This document shows positions 10,345-22,173 of a stretch of DNA of 64,000 nucleotides, one piece after another. The notes beneath the pieces were generated by a model. It ran no database searches. It saw nothing but the letters and a program-made list of their open reading frames with translations, and was not told where the DNA came from. The translations under genes and the position numbers were made by a program. This DNA is from Histoplasma ohiense (Eukaryota; Ascomycota; Eurotiomycetes; Onygenales; Ajellomycetaceae), in contig JAEVHH010000001.1 of NCBI GenBank assembly GCA_017607445.1, positions 3,720,001 through 3,784,000 on the forward strand, given 5' to 3'. The stretch's first letter is position 1. Every line of letters begins with the position of its first letter.

Positions 10345-11394
10345 ATGAGGCGATCGCGGAGGCTGGCTTCGAAGCCGTTCCTTCTCTTTGTACTGTTTCT
10401 ATGCCTGGTAGTTCTGGTTGGCAAAGTGGGAGCGCAAGGCCCTGATGATAAGGAAGATAAACCAACGCGGACAAATAACCCAGGACCTCCTCCCAAAACG
10501 ACTGATAACCCCAGACCAACCACCACCGCCCCTCAAAGTACTGATGAAGCCAAACCACAAACGACTCAGAAGCCAACCGAAACTGACCAGCCGAAAGATG
10601 AGGACCTCCCACCTCTCACAACAACGGACCCGTCTACTACCACGACCAACGGCGACTTGCCTTCAATAACCAATGACTCTCCTTTCAGTCTTCCTCCCCT
10701 TTTCAAAATACCCACCCCACAAGTGCCTCCAGCGGCCGGAGCTCCATACCTCGAAGTCTCAAGCCTACCAGAGGGCACCATCTTCATTGCAGTAGGCGCC
10801 GCTCTGGGCCTTTTCGGCCTGATAGTATTCCTCTGGAGAGTGCTGGTAGCTTGGTCAATCAACCGTTCCGTCCGTCGTGCAGCAACTCGTCCCAAGCAGT
10901 CAGATTCAACCCCCGCGCTCCTTAACAAGCGGAAATCCGGCGTCTACCCGCAACTTGCGCCCGGTTCATCCATGTCGATGGAGAAAATGGGTGGCAGTGG
11001 GGCACGCCTTTCCGGATTACCACCGCGGAACCACACACCAAACTCGAGTCTCTTTTTCTCCCCGACTGCCGGCGCGGGTATGCATACGAGCGGGAACAGG
11101 GGCTCCGGCTACCTCCCCGCCGGATACTATGCTGCGGGAGCAGCCTCCGGCCCTGGCCAATCGATAGGTCTCTCGCCGCTAGGCCCACAGACGCAGGGTT
11201 ACACCCGCACGAGATCTGCGAGTGGTATAACTCCGCCTGGTTCGCCAAGTCTGGCACCGACAAGTCGTGGTGGAGGTCACGAGCAAGGCTATCCTTCAAC
11301 CAGTAGTGTGAATCTATCCATTGCGCCGCAGGGGCGGGCGCCTAGTGCGTATCTAGAAGATTTGTTTGAAAACCACAACCCTCCTGGTCGATGA
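10345..11394 (+). CDS. Csi2-like mucin-type single-pass membrane protein, 349 aa
   Basis: A single intronless frame. Residues 1-30 form a basic-then-hydrophobic signal sequence ending near VGAQG. Residues 31-130 are rich in Thr, Pro and Lys, a likely O-mannosylated stalk. PYLEVSSLPEGT leads into a membrane helix at about 145-171 (IFIAVGAALGLFGLIVFLW), followed by a basic stop-transfer (RSVRRAATRPK). The cytosolic part, 175-349, is Ser/Gly/Pro-rich and apparently disordered, with MEKMGG and SSLFFSPTAG short motifs. Fungal proteins with this 'LPEGT-IFIAVGA' segment are often annotated as Csi2, a bud-neck/vacuole protein linked to chitin deposition. My match is to that segment and the topology only. 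A cell-wall sensor of Wsc/Mid2 type is an alternative, but no WSC cysteine domain is present. Confidence 0.7.
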   Translation: MRRSRRLASKPFLLFVLFLCLVVLVGKVGAQGPDDKEDKPTRTNNPGPPPKTTDNPRPTTTAPQSTDEAKPQTTQKPTETDQPKDEDLPPLTTTDPSTTTTNGDLPSITNDSPFSLPPLFKIPTPQVPPAAGAPYLEVSSLPEGTIFIAVGAALGLFGLIVFLWRVLVAWSINRSVRRAATRPKQSDSTPALLNKRKSGVYPQLAPGSSMSMEKMGGSGARLSGLPPRNHTPNSSLFFSPTAGAGMHTSGNRGSGYLPAGYYAAGAASGPGQSIGLSPLGPQTQGYTRTRSASGITPPGSPSLAPTSRGGGHEQGYPSTSSVNLSIAPQGRAPSAYLEDLFENHNPPGR

Positions 11395-12457
11395 TATTAG
11401 GTTTACGTCAATTGTTTTCATTTTCTCATATTCTGTTTTCTTGCTTCTGACGTTTCGAGATGATATAAAGTTATTTATTTTTTTCCCCTTCTCCTTCTAC
11501 TTCTTTTCGACATTAGCCTCCATGCCATGTCATTACTCTTTTTGGCTATACAAGTAGATAATTCAAGGTCTTTTCCTTTTCCTAGTTCGAGGGAGAACCA
11601 TTCTTCCTTCCTTTCCTCCCCTTTTCCCTGACATAAGAGTCTCCCTTCTTGCCCCATTCCTATATTTTTTAGATGTTTCCTTGATCTAATAATCCCGCTA
11701 TGCTTTTGGATCTCATTTTTCGTGTTCCTAGCCACGATTCATCCAGGAAGATCCGTCATATTTCTTTGTTCCTATACGTCTTTGAATTTTGAGTTGGGTT
11801 TACTTTTTTTTAATTTTTTTTTTTTTTTCCATCAGTCTTCCATCCACCTTGCATCCTTTTCTTCTTCAACCCGGGCCCAACATTTCTTTTATATTTACTT
11901 CATCTCCCATGTAAGCCACTATACTATATGGTGTTTTCATCATAGCGGAACTGCCTTTTATTTTGGGCTTCCTTTGTTTTTCCCACTTCTCTTCTCTTGC
12001 CTTTACTTCTGCCTTCATGCTCCTGAATTTTGTGTTTATCCTTTGTTAACTACTCTTCAATAGCTTGACTACCTGTACAATAATAAAGCTATATCTCCTG
12101 ATTTGAACCGTTTTCGCTGTTCGTCCAGTCATATCCACAATAGTTGTTGATGAGCGTTTTAAATCTTAAAGCGGGTTTTCTTCTCTTGGCCGCGATCTGA
12201 CCGCGATCTGAACTTTTTTCGACGAGGTTGTACTTTTATGTCGCCATTGACCAACCTCGTACAAACTTACTAGTTTAATCAAGATCGGCATAGAAAAAAA
12301 GAAAAGAAAAGATCGATGTAATGTTCATGTACATGATAATATAGATATAGGCTCTTTCTTCTTGAAAAACCAAATGTTGATGACGCCAAAGAGAAATATA
12401 AATTGGCGCGAGCTGAGGACAGCACCTCCATACAGTCCCGCTCGGCACATCTGTTGT
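11395..12457. other. Intergenic region between convergent genes
   Basis: This 1.06-kb AT-rich spacer lies between the stops of the Csi2-like gene and ERD1, rich in T tracts (11805-11828). It contains two adjacent copies of CCGCGATCTGA near 12190-12210. I see no gene in it. Confidence 0.5.
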
Positions 12458-12575
12458 CTAATCCTCGTCTATCTTGCCGTTAAATTCACCTAGGAGTATA
12501 TCATCCGGTGCAGGGCCACGGTTATTCCGGACTAAATTTATCGCCAATAAAACCCTCGTTAGTAACAACTCAGTT

Positions 12576-12616
<41 letters not shown>

Positions 12617-14014
12617 TTAACAGGATCAAAGCAGGGATGTCAAGGTACTCACCCCACTCAGTTTCAACTCGGACAAATATCCAGATCCACCGCCTAACAA
12701 CTTCAAGAAGCATGAGCACAAAAACGCCGCCTTCTATATCATTCACCCAGTCCAAACGCGTAGAAAGCCGAGAAATCCATGTGAATCGTAAAATTAGGTC
12801 AATGATAATAGCTGAATAATACATTTCGTTGGCGTAGAAATACCGATGTCGTCGCAGGCCGAAGGGGTACTCCGGGTCGTTGGGGTGATTCAGCGCGGAA
12901 AATAAGGTGAGATCCCAATCTTTGGCGACATCCCAGTAGAATGCAAATAGTGAGTTAATGAGTGCAGACAGAACCCTGCATGAGGTTAGTGGAGGGTTGG
13001 CAAAAGCGGCAGCGCCCTGATCCCAGTTCAGAAACATACCATAATCGATACAGGTTTTCTGCGGAAATGGTGTAAGAATTCGGGTCATGATTGCGCTGCA
13101 AGGTAGTTAATAAAATTACAGGGAAAGCGCTCGCATATTTGAGCGCGTTTGCAAGATGTTGTCCGCCCCAGCCATCGATGTTTCGGTTTCCCTTCCGCAC
13201 CCGGCCAAATTCAATGAGGCACTGCCTGAGCCGAATTGCGCTGGGTATACAAATAAGTAGAGGAACGGCAATTTGGCCGCCGCATTCCCTATTCGGAATA
13301 CTGGTGCTGGATGCTTCCGATGAGAAGAACATGCAGGTGCTAACGAAAAGGTCTCCAAGTATTTTGGAATAACTAGTCAGAACATCCGCAAGTATTATGT
13401 CACCGAATTTCCCATCTTGGGTTTCTGCAAGGCCGCCAACGCTAACCCGTTTCAATGCAACAGCGAACCTGTGTCGTCCATTGCGGGATAGCTTGTGAAG
13501 CGGGAAGATAAGGAGGACGAAGAACAGGAAGAGGTACGATTGCGGAATTATTTCCCACTCGATAACTCGTTGCGCGGACCCATGAGTCACAAACCAGAAA
13601 ATTAGGAGGGATATCGCAAGGGGGATAGAGAGTAAAGTCGCAAGGTGATATGTGGAGCGATAGACGGGCACCTGGTGAATGGACGATCGAGACGGGTATC
13701 GAATCAAGGCCGGGACATCCTGAATCATATGTCAATCGGGAACCATCCTCTTGCATTTGTAACTCTTTCTTCCCCATTCCAATCTGGGGCATACATACAA
13801 TTTTAACGGCTGATAAGTAATGGAGGTTCAGCCCCCACCCCCAAACACCTAGGGCGGAGTTAGTAGAAGTTGCAATAGAAGATGTTTTTCTCGGTGGATA
13901 TATAGAAAGCATACCTGCAACGAGTACTATGGCTACTCGATAAGGCAGAGGGAAAAAGAGACTGAACCGGCTTAAGTGATCCAAGTTGCGGTTCACATCA
14001 TGTTCTGGGTCCAT
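12458..14014 (-). CDS. ERD1: Erd1-like EXS-domain membrane protein, 408 aa, 5 exons
   Basis: Erd1 is a Golgi multi-pass protein of the EXS family. In yeast it is needed for ER-protein retention, glycosyltransferase recycling and Golgi phosphate export. Exons on the minus strand are 14014-13915, 13848-13799, 13719-13040, 12975-12653 and 12531-12458. The total is 1227 nt and every junction keeps frame. The EXS hallmarks are present: GDLFVSTCMFF, then PLLICIPSAIRLRQCLIEF, then GGQHLANALKYASAFPVI, LFAFYWDVAKDWDLTLF and LEVVRRWIWIFVRVETEW. About eight hydrophobic segments are visible. I chose the start at MDPEHDV because FFPLPYRVAIVLV directly follows, as in related proteins. The frame continues further upstream but without similarity. 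The last intron carries a CA/TA microsatellite. Confidence 0.88.
12576..12616. repeat. (CA)12(TA)8 microsatellite inside an ERD1 intron
   Basis: Twelve CA repeats (12576-12599) run directly into about eight TA repeats. The array lies within the last intron of ERD1 (12532-12652). In the gene's sense it reads (TA)n(TG)n, i.e. a UA/UG-rich stretch upstream of the acceptor. Confidence 0.9.
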
Positions 14015-14527
14015 ATTCCATCGCAAATGAATATATGTAGCGGACAATCGATTGGGAAGGTATTTGAGCCGAGGATAGGTAACGGGCGGGAGTAAGAGGA
14101 TAAGCGAGCAAATAAGCGACTCGAGTGAGTTACTATCCGGTGTTAGATAGCTTGTATGATTTGCAGAAGGGAGAGAAAAGCACAGAGTGTCCTCCACGGT
14201 TTTGCAGCATAGAAGTTGATCCGGCAAACCTGTTGATACAAGATTCCTGTTTGGGACGATGAAACCTGATGATTATGTCATGTCCTTCCAAGGCTTGTGA
14301 CTGAGAGAATCCCGTGACTCTCACTCAGCCGAGGTTTGTGGGAAACCTCATCCTCCAGCTTCAACGGGACAGGCGCATCCAAGTAAGTCATGCTCGTTGC
14401 GCTGGCCGATTGACTGCGAGAATACAGGCACATAACTCGCGGATTGGATGTCATTGATATTAAGGCTACTTGCGATACTACTTGTTTTAAACATCTGTTC
14501 ATATCTGTTCAAGATCTATCCCGCAAG
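14015..14527. promoter_or_regulatory. Divergent promoter region, ERD1 / PEX10
   Basis: These 513 bp lie between the two start codons, so both promoters must be here. The frames that extend from each gene into this region lack family similarity and I treat them as untranslated. No specific site is recognised. Confidence 0.45.
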
Positions 14528-15616
14528 ATGGACCCAGATCCAGCTCTTCCTAAACCATCAGCTAGCCCCGTCTCGCATTTCTTTCCATGGGCCACATCCC
14601 CGGACGTCATACGTAGCCACGAAAAAGATGCGTACATTTCTGGCACCCTTTCAGTGCAAGCCCACACAATAATTCGCGCTCTCCGCGGCGCAAGATTCGC
14701 CCATTCTCATACCGACGCAATCAAAAACCTTACTGACCTCCTCTACTTCTCCCTCACAACACTTGTCGGAAACAGAACACTAGGCGAAGAGTATTGCGAC
14801 GTGGTACAACTAGAAGATGACTCACTACGATTACCATCGCTGGTACGGCGGGTCGGATATATCCTCAGCAGCATTTTATTACCATGGACATTGCAACGGC
14901 TGCTCCCCGTGTTACGACAAAGGATGCGGGCGAAACTCCAACGCAGCATTGCCCGGCTGCAGGCAAAAGCTGCATTACTATCCATAAAGCAGAAAACACG
15001 CTCCAAGCCGGGCCTCACACTGCGCTTCCAAATTTATGTCCTGGACCATCTTGATTCCCTTACCTCCCTCTCCCCAATCTTCGCCCTGAATCTGGCCGCC
15101 TTCTATTTCTCTGGAGCATATTACCACATATCCAAACGCATCTGGGGTCTTCGATATGTTTTCACAAAGCGAATCGAAGACAATGAAGCTAGAATCGGAT
15201 ATGAGGTGTTAGGCGTGTTACTCGTTCTTCAAATCGCTGTGCAGGGCATACTGCATGTCAAAAATACCATCTCTTCCTTCACCGCTGAAACAGCGGAGGG
15301 TCAGCAGCAACAAGAAGGCTCCGACCAAAAAACCGCTCTAAAGTCAATATATACCCCACCATCCATACAGTCACTGCCCGCAAGCGAAGCGCGATATGAT
15401 TTAGCAAATCCTACCAACGCATCTCTCGCCTGGGTACCTCCCGGTCAGCAACGGAAATGCACACTGTGTTTGGAGCTGTATAAAGACCCAAGTGCGACAA
15501 CGTGCGGACATATCTTTTGCTGGACGTGTATACGGGACTGGGTGCGGGAGAAACCCGAGTGCCCGCTATGTCGGCAGGAGGCGTTGGGTTCGAAAATTTT
15601 GCCCTTGAGAGGCTGA
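14528..15616 (+). CDS. PEX10: Peroxisome biogenesis factor 10 (RING E3 ligase), 362 aa
   Basis: Pex10 is one of three RING ubiquitin ligases (with Pex2 and Pex12) in the peroxisome membrane that recycle the import receptor Pex5. It is a single exon. The C-terminal C3HC4 RING finger is complete: Cys311, 314, 326, His328, Cys331, 334, 345 and 348 (CTLC...CGHIFCWTC...CPLC). The N-terminal two-thirds matches the Pex2/Pex12 domain, with membrane-associated helices around 115-150 and 215-270. The start MDPDPALPKP was chosen over a Met 28 codons upstream because that extension is Cys/Ile-rich and has no family character. The window shows no peroxisomal gene nearby. Confidence 0.93.
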   Translation: MDPDPALPKPSASPVSHFFPWATSPDVIRSHEKDAYISGTLSVQAHTIIRALRGARFAHSHTDAIKNLTDLLYFSLTTLVGNRTLGEEYCDVVQLEDDSLRLPSLVRRVGYILSSILLPWTLQRLLPVLRQRMRAKLQRSIARLQAKAALLSIKQKTRSKPGLTLRFQIYVLDHLDSLTSLSPIFALNLAAFYFSGAYYHISKRIWGLRYVFTKRIEDNEARIGYEVLGVLLVLQIAVQGILHVKNTISSFTAETAEGQQQQEGSDQKTALKSIYTPPSIQSLPASEARYDLANPTNASLAWVPPGQQRKCTLCLELYKDPSATTCGHIFCWTCIRDWVREKPECPLCRQEALGSKILPLRG

Positions 15617-16387
15617 GGCGTTCCTTTTGTATATTAGATGTGAGAGCGGAAGATAATTAATTGTCTCTTGTAGCATATATGTACAACTACTTATGCAATT
15701 GTCGATACCAATAGAATATAAATCGCACACTTCATTGTGCATGTGTATACTTTCGCGCATTCCAACTATAGATTTGCACAGGTGTGGCAGGATATGTCTA
15801 TTGGACCAATGTCAACGATTTCTAATAAAACAGGATGTCAATCATCTAAACCATCCAAATGATTCCCAAAAAGAAAACCTAGGAAATAAACAAATCGCAA
15901 AACTAGCAAAGCCCGAAATGTATTGGCTGGAGGATTGGCCAAGATTAAAATAAATGCCAGGCACCGATTGCGAGCGCAACTATGCATGAGTTTGACATGA
16001 ACAAGTTAAAAAATGCAATATACACAGAAATCTAAAATAAGATCCTGAAAGGTCTTGGTGAGGGTATGTTGATATTATCTCGTTTTACGGAGAGAATGGA
16101 AGCCTCTCATAGGATAGCGGCTTAGCGTCCGTATCGACTATCTCGAGGAGAATGGGGATAATTGGGGTATTTGGGTAGGATCATGCGTTCAATTTGTTAT
16201 CTCCATCCTAGCCGGCTGGGAAGATGGAAAACGTCAATTTTTGAAATGATTATAGGCGCCTTCAAACGGAGCAGCGACCGCAAATGTAACTCGGTTGGTG
16301 GCCAACGGCGTTGTATTTCGGAATTACCAATCAGCATAGGGGGAAAGCAACAGGATTGCTACATACACCCAGATGGTTTTAGATCAC
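15617..16387. other. Intergenic region between convergent genes
   Basis: This 770-bp spacer between the ends of PEX10 and the exonuclease-domain gene is AT-rich. I see no gene, repeat or structured element in it. Confidence 0.5.
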
Positions 16388-19300
16388 TCATTTGTCTGAG
16401 AATGACGTTTTAATTTCACTCTCACACGGCTCGGGGGGGGCTTCTTCATTTTGCGTTAAACTGCTTTTTGGATGAATTTTCGCAATAGAGTCTGGGGTAG
16501 TATAGACGATGACTGGATTGACCGGGCTAGGAGGAACAGGCGTTAACTGGAGCCTTTTGGCTTCTAAGACATGGAAAAGCTGCAAGGCGGCGTATGGATC
16601 TGTTGCAACATCTGAAATGGTGTGTTAGAGACCGACGAGATAAAATGGCAGATGAGCGAGTTAGCGAAATCAACTTACATTGTATTTGACGGTAATTGAG
16701 CTTTTTCGACCAGCCACCACATCTGATTTCAGGATCCTTGTCAAGTGGCAAGCCTAAATGCTCTTCAACCTGCTGAGCGAGATTCACCAATCTCTTATCG
16801 ATCAATTTTGGGTTTAGGTGGTGCTTCACCACTTTGTGCAAGCGACTGACTTCGCAAATGTTATTTGTCCGAATGCCCAAAAATTTATACAGGCGTGTAC
16901 AGTCTGCCCTGATAGCGACGCCAACCTTGACTATATCGGGAGATTCTAGTATTCTCTTAAGAGTAGGAGACAGAAGGTGCTGTAGTGAATTTGCAGGATT
17001 AAATAAAGCCAGGTGAAATATGGCAATTCGCTCCTTGATCGCAAGTTGTATCACAGAAACATTATCCACAAGTGAATCTTGAGCAGAGGCTTGAGCTTTC
17101 CATTCAACATCAAGGCCGACAATAGTTTCGGACAAAAAAAGCTTTGCTACTCGTTCCATAGTCTGAAGGGAAGTGCAATAGTGAACAGTTATTTCTTTGC
17201 CATCCGGAGTTTTATTCAGATTATAGCTCCAGTACTTTGACTGAGACGGATCAGCTTGACCGTTGGATGTCTGTGTGGAGGAGCCGGAAACGCCAACTGC
17301 AGTTTTGGTATGATATTTGGAAAATGGTACACGGTTAAATAGTCCACTTAGCCATTGTGAAGGGTTTTTTTTGGAGGTAGTAATGGTTTGTTCCCTGACC
17401 AGTGATGACGTTGTTTCAGCCACCAAGGGCTCAATTTCACTTACCGTACCTGACTTTGACCTGATGACAGATTCGGATTTCCTCTTCGCTGGCTGTGATG
17501 CTGATAGTTTTGGACTGGTGTCATGGCTTTTGGATTTTACCTTAGTCGGCTTTGATGGCGGCGGAGGAGGTTTTGAACCAATGCCAGAACGTCTTAGTCC
17601 TTTGGTTTTGTTCAGCCTCGACGGTAGAGATCGAGGTGCAGTTGGCGTAGTGGATCTTGAGCCAGTAGGACTGTTGCCCCTATCCCATACTCCATGCTGG
17701 ATACGAAGCCAACGATTACTGTCCGTAACTTTCCGAGATGTATCTACTTCGGAGTCTCCTTGACTAAAGTTATTCCCTGGTCCAGTGATTCTTTCCAGTC
17801 CCAAAGCCCAGTTACGAAGCTTTTCCATATCAGTTTGATTTGGAAAGACAACAGACGGGCTTGCATTGACGTTTAAATCAAGCCGGGAGAGCCTTTCTTC
17901 GGTTTGGAGGCGAAGGAAATTAAGTTCAATAAACGCTTCAAGTTCCACGATGAATTCATCCATCCATAAAATAGGAAACTCCCTGTACCATTTCCAGAGA
18001 GAGTCTTCAAGTTTTATCGGTATTCTGTGACCTGCCCGTTTCCCAATGTCTAGGACATTGAGAACATCACTCACAGCACCCCTGATTGAAAGTATGAGGG
18101 CCCGTGAGGTAATGAAAGGGGAAATAACCTCCCACTGCTTCCAGTAAATACTGGACGTTGGTTGTCTAGAATAGAAAAGGTAAAGGGCGTAAGAATAGAA
18201 CGGGCCGAAATCTTGACATAAGTCATTCTTCGCTGAAGCATGTACCGCCAGGCTATTCTCCAGCATCGTGAGTAGCTGTTGGTTGTGCGTGTGTTGACTG
18301 CGCTTCCGCGGCCTGGATAGAAGTCCCCCGATCATGTTGTTGATTTCATCGATCGTGTCACTAATTGTGTTGCGGTATTGAATAAAAGCATCACTCGTGG
18401 AAGTGGACAAAACCTCGAAATTCCAGGCGTTAGGAACAGAAGCGTGCTCAGAGAGGTATAATCCGGTGCCTAAGTACTTCCGCCACATGTGGCCTGCCAA
18501 AGAGATAATTCTCTTATCCATACCCAATAACCTATTATATTTGCTAAAAATTGATTGCATTGTTCGAGGCAACCGTGGCAATTCTCCTAGATATTTAAGA
18601 TGAAAAGAAATATCTCTCAGCTCCTTCGAATTGACCTTAGAAAGCCAGCTTTGGGAATCAAGATAGGCTCGCCGCCGTTTGCGAACTGACACTTCAATCG
18701 AATTCCAAAAGCGAGTCAACTCACGCACCCTGGCAACGTAAATACCGTCATGATATAACCTTTTCAATACAGTATCAAAAAAACTGGTCACTGCTATGTC
18801 ATGTATGATGATATTATATCTGATATCGACAAAGCGACTCTGGAGCTTCCGCACACGCTTTATAAGTCGCTTGATGTCCCGTTGGCGATCGACCAGCTCG
18901 ACCTCCCGTTCTTCAATTGGTTCGAGCTTCAGCATATCCGCGGAAGCAGACATATCGATTTCAAGCTCGGCCGGTGATGGTGTGAACGTCGGGATTTCTA
19001 GTGGCTGGGAATCCTGGGCTGCTGCTGCTGCTGCCGCGATCTGTGCGTCCAGCAATTGTAGACGCTCGCTGTAGGCTTCGTCGAATTCTATCTGATCCCA
19101 TAACGTGCCGATAGCCGGGCCCAGAAGTTCTAGACTCAAAGCCTGGGTTTTGCGATGCTGGAGAATTCGCTCTTCCAAGGGCGGTTCATCTTGCAGGTCG
19201 GGGACGGCGATTGCAGGAGTAAGGGTTTGCGCCAATATAGCACGCGGATCCTGGGGTGTACGTACCCGGCTTGTCGGTTTTACAATGGCTGGTGTTTGCG

Positions 19301-19418
19301 GAGTCCGCGCCCCGAACAAGGGTTTGGGTGCCAGAGGCTTGGGATTCGAAGGGGGTTTGGGCTTCGGCGCAGCATAATTGGAAGGGTTGTCAGAAAAGCG
19401 CCTCCAAGGCGTGTACAT
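16388..19418 (-). CDS. Large DEDDy 3'-5' exonuclease-domain protein, 987 aa
   Basis: Exons are 19418-16679 and 16611-16388 (minus), 988 codons. The last quarter is an RNase D/WRN-type exonuclease fold with all acidic positions visible: Exo I GLDVEWK (D and E), Exo II KVGVAIRADCTRLYKFL (D), and Exo III YVATDPYAAL (Y and D). The Exo III tyrosine codon is split by the single intron. It therefore looks catalytically competent. The rest is unlike WRN, with no helicase, HRDC or KH domain. Residues 1-70 are Pro/Lys-rich. About 70-510 is a long helical region with no family I recognise. About 540-690 is Ser/Pro/Lys-rich and disordered, with several TP/SP sites. The tail after the exonuclease fold is short. 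The substrate (DNA or RNA) cannot be told. Confidence 0.75.
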
Positions 19419-20189
19419 CAGCCGTGCTCCGTGCCATGGGGAAGACGTTCGGAGCTTTCGATCTCTTGATATGATGTAAGTGACATTGGTGGAATAGCAA
19501 TAATTGCGACTTCACATAAAATAGAAAAAATAACAAATATTAGCTCGCTTCACTTGCAGAGCTTGCCAGAGCGGGATTCTCACCATCCGCTACGCAAATG
19601 TAAAGATAGGGTGTTATATCTGGACTTGGATATGCGATTCACTTCGGGCTGAGTACGCCAGCCTACACACGTTGCCGAAGAGCAACATTCTCTCAGCCCA
19701 TGTGGAAACATCATCCAAACGATGGAGCATGCATCATAGATAACAACGTATGGGGCAAATTAGTCAATGGAAGCCGTGAATGATACTCCTTCCGCCATCG
19801 AAACGGCGCCAAACACAGAGAGCTCTGCGGAATGAACTGAATGGTTATTTTTTGACTTTTTTTTGATTTTTTTTTTTTGATTTTTTGATTTTTTTTTTTT
19901 TTGCGAGATGAAGATACGCTATCCCTAAAGCGATTAGGGTCGTAATATAAAATACTAGGCCCCGAAAGGGTTCACATCATGTGATCTGATGGTATCTTCG
20001 TTCTCGGCGTCCCAGACAGAGTTGGAAACTCGCAAGAAGCGTTGCCAAAAGGAAGTATATGCAAGCGACTCGGTTTCCATGTTGAAGCACCTCTTGCTTT
20101 CATCTATTCGACTAAATCTGCGATTAAATCGGAGTTAGGAAGTGTTTTAATTACTGGTTATCAAGACCCAGAGACGAACTTTCGTCACG
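19419..20189. promoter_or_regulatory. Divergent promoter region, exonuclease gene / LSM5
   Basis: These 770 bp separate two head-to-head genes. The region 19855-19902 is a run of T tracts (T6 to T15) separated by GA, which may exclude nucleosomes. No specific binding site is recognised. Confidence 0.5.
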
Positions 20190-20847
20190 ATGACTTCCCA
20201 GCTGCTCCCTTTAGGTAAAAGCTTGAACAGCTCTGTTAAATGTGTCCGTAAACTCCATGATTTCTGTGTCCTAATCTCTGTGTATTGCAGAGTTGATTGA
20301 TAAATGTGTTGGTTCGAAAATCTGGGTTGTCATGAAAGGCGATAAAGGTGAGGAGGGGTTGGGTTCAGATATTTCCCCTTTTCTTTCCTCTCTAACATCT
20401 AATTCAGAGTTCTCCGGCACCCTACTCGGCTTCGATGACTACGTCAGTACGTTAAATGTCCCTGCTCTGTTTTGATTGATGAATTGGTCGTGGGGCCGTC
20501 TGGCTAACACCTAACCCCAGATATGGTTCTAGAAGATGTCACAGAATTGTATGTGGACTACCTCCTATGTTGGACTATTCAAGTACGGCATTGGCTGATG
20601 TGCTGCCCCCTGTCATATTTTGATGGTGTCATAGTGATTATACAGGTTCTCAGACCAAGCTATCAAAGATACTCCTGAATGGAAATAATATCTGCATGGT
20701 GAGTAGAACACCGGGTCTGATGGAACGTCGCTTTTTGATGGTTTTTATTTTTGATGCCTTGTAGACCTTTCAGCTACAATAATGGCAACTGATTGAAGCG
20801 AACAGTTGATCCCTGGCGGTGAAGGCCCCGTTGCTACCGACTCATAG
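20190..20847 (+). CDS. LSM5: U6 snRNA-associated Sm-like protein LSm5, 84 aa, 6 exons
   Basis: LSm5 is a subunit of the Lsm1-7 ring (mRNA decay) and the Lsm2-8 ring (U6 snRNA). Exons are 20190-20214, 20291-20347, 20408-20446, 20521-20548, 20635-20698 and 20806-20847, giving 84 aa, the usual size. The Sm1 motif is KIWVVMKGDKEFSGTLLGFDDYVNMVLED and the Sm2 motif is KILLNGNNICMLIPGG. The first exon codes MTSQLLPL-E and the end is GPVATDS. Five introns interrupt only 255 coding bases, and no exon exceeds 64 nt, so no single open frame reveals it. I reconstructed it from the family sequence. Confidence 0.92.
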
Positions 20848-22173
20848 AGAAAATTGGCGATTGTAAGCCTCCGCGATGGCTTGCTCTTTGCATGAGCATT
20901 AAACTGCGTATGGCATTCTTGCATAGTTTTATTAACTCATGCATAGCCACGAAACTCGACATTCAACTAAATTTTCACGTTGTTGCCGCGTACCCTTCTT
21001 CTGGGCCCGGGGCGAGAAGCCGACAGTTGAATCCACGGAGCAACAGCTCTATCACTTGAGGCTTTTAACTTACTTTTTTCCTGCTCATTCTTCTTCTTTC
21101 TTCTATCGTTTCTACTTGATTTTGCTGGCGTTTGAGAGATTTCAGGATAAAACAGTCATGTTAAATGATATAGGCCTTTTTAGTATCGATATCACAATGA
21201 ATTCAACCTCGTCGGGGAGACAAATATTGCTGGCTCCATTTCCTCTATAAAGTCGTCTTTCATTTTCCCACTCCCTTTCCCGTTGCTGTTGCGTTCTAAC
21301 GCTTCTGGGTTTAAAAGACAATCACATCTATACCTCGATGTAAACGGAAGGGATATATATAGCTTAGCTTACTTGCTGTGGAGGGCTACCTTAATTTGAT
21401 GACGCACTCAGAACTCATTACAGCGGATGGAGCGGTTGATCTTTAAGAAATCACCACCCACTACTGCCAAAAGCCTTCTACAATAACCCGATTCCTTGTC
21501 TTTGTTTGAAATATGCATGTTAAAATTGTCCATCCTCTTAGAGCTATAGATAGAGACCTTCGTCTGAATAGCGATTGTTCCTTTCCACTGACCATGGGCA
21601 ATACATTAAGATTTCAGATTCATTGATTGATGGGATTTATTCCCCATGATTTTACGCCACGGCTATACGCCGGAGTTCCGCCACATATGGGGTGGGGTTA
21701 CTTGGAATCTATTAGGTCCAGTTGAAGCAAGGGGTCGGTGCCCATGAGACCCTCCCAAATATTGTACCTCGGGCAGGATGGATTTTGCACTACAAACATG
21801 TGTGTGTGTGTGTGTGAAACAAGCCCGCTGTGGGGCCAAGAACGACACTTTTTGAAAGCGTATACGAAAAATAAAAATGCTTCCAAAAGAAGAGAACAAC
21901 AAAAGACAAGAGATATATGGAAACAGACCTTGGGGGAAATGCGCACCGAAAAAAAAAAAAAAAAAAAAAACCAACTAGCACACTTAGACAATGCAATGCT
22001 TCGCTATAACAACATCTGATAAGGGTTCTCCAATGAAACTATAAAAACGCACGAAGTATTACGGCGCGCGGGGTGAATAAAAATGTTGGGCTGATCAGGT
22101 CATAAACAATCGAACCGAATAAAAAGACCAAGGCAGCCGGACGCCCCTCAGAGAGAATAGAATGCATTTAATT
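20848..22173. other. Intergenic region with simple repeats
   Basis: This 1.33-kb stretch between the ends of LSM5 and the next minus-strand gene holds a (TG)9 repeat at 21799-21816 and an A22 tract at 21949-21970. The short open frames over the repeats are artefacts of low complexity. I see no gene. Confidence 0.5.

Noticed and set aside
14444..14527. Upstream extension of PEX10 from an earlier Met
   Set aside because: The extra 28 residues have no family character, while MDPDPALPKP gives the expected length.
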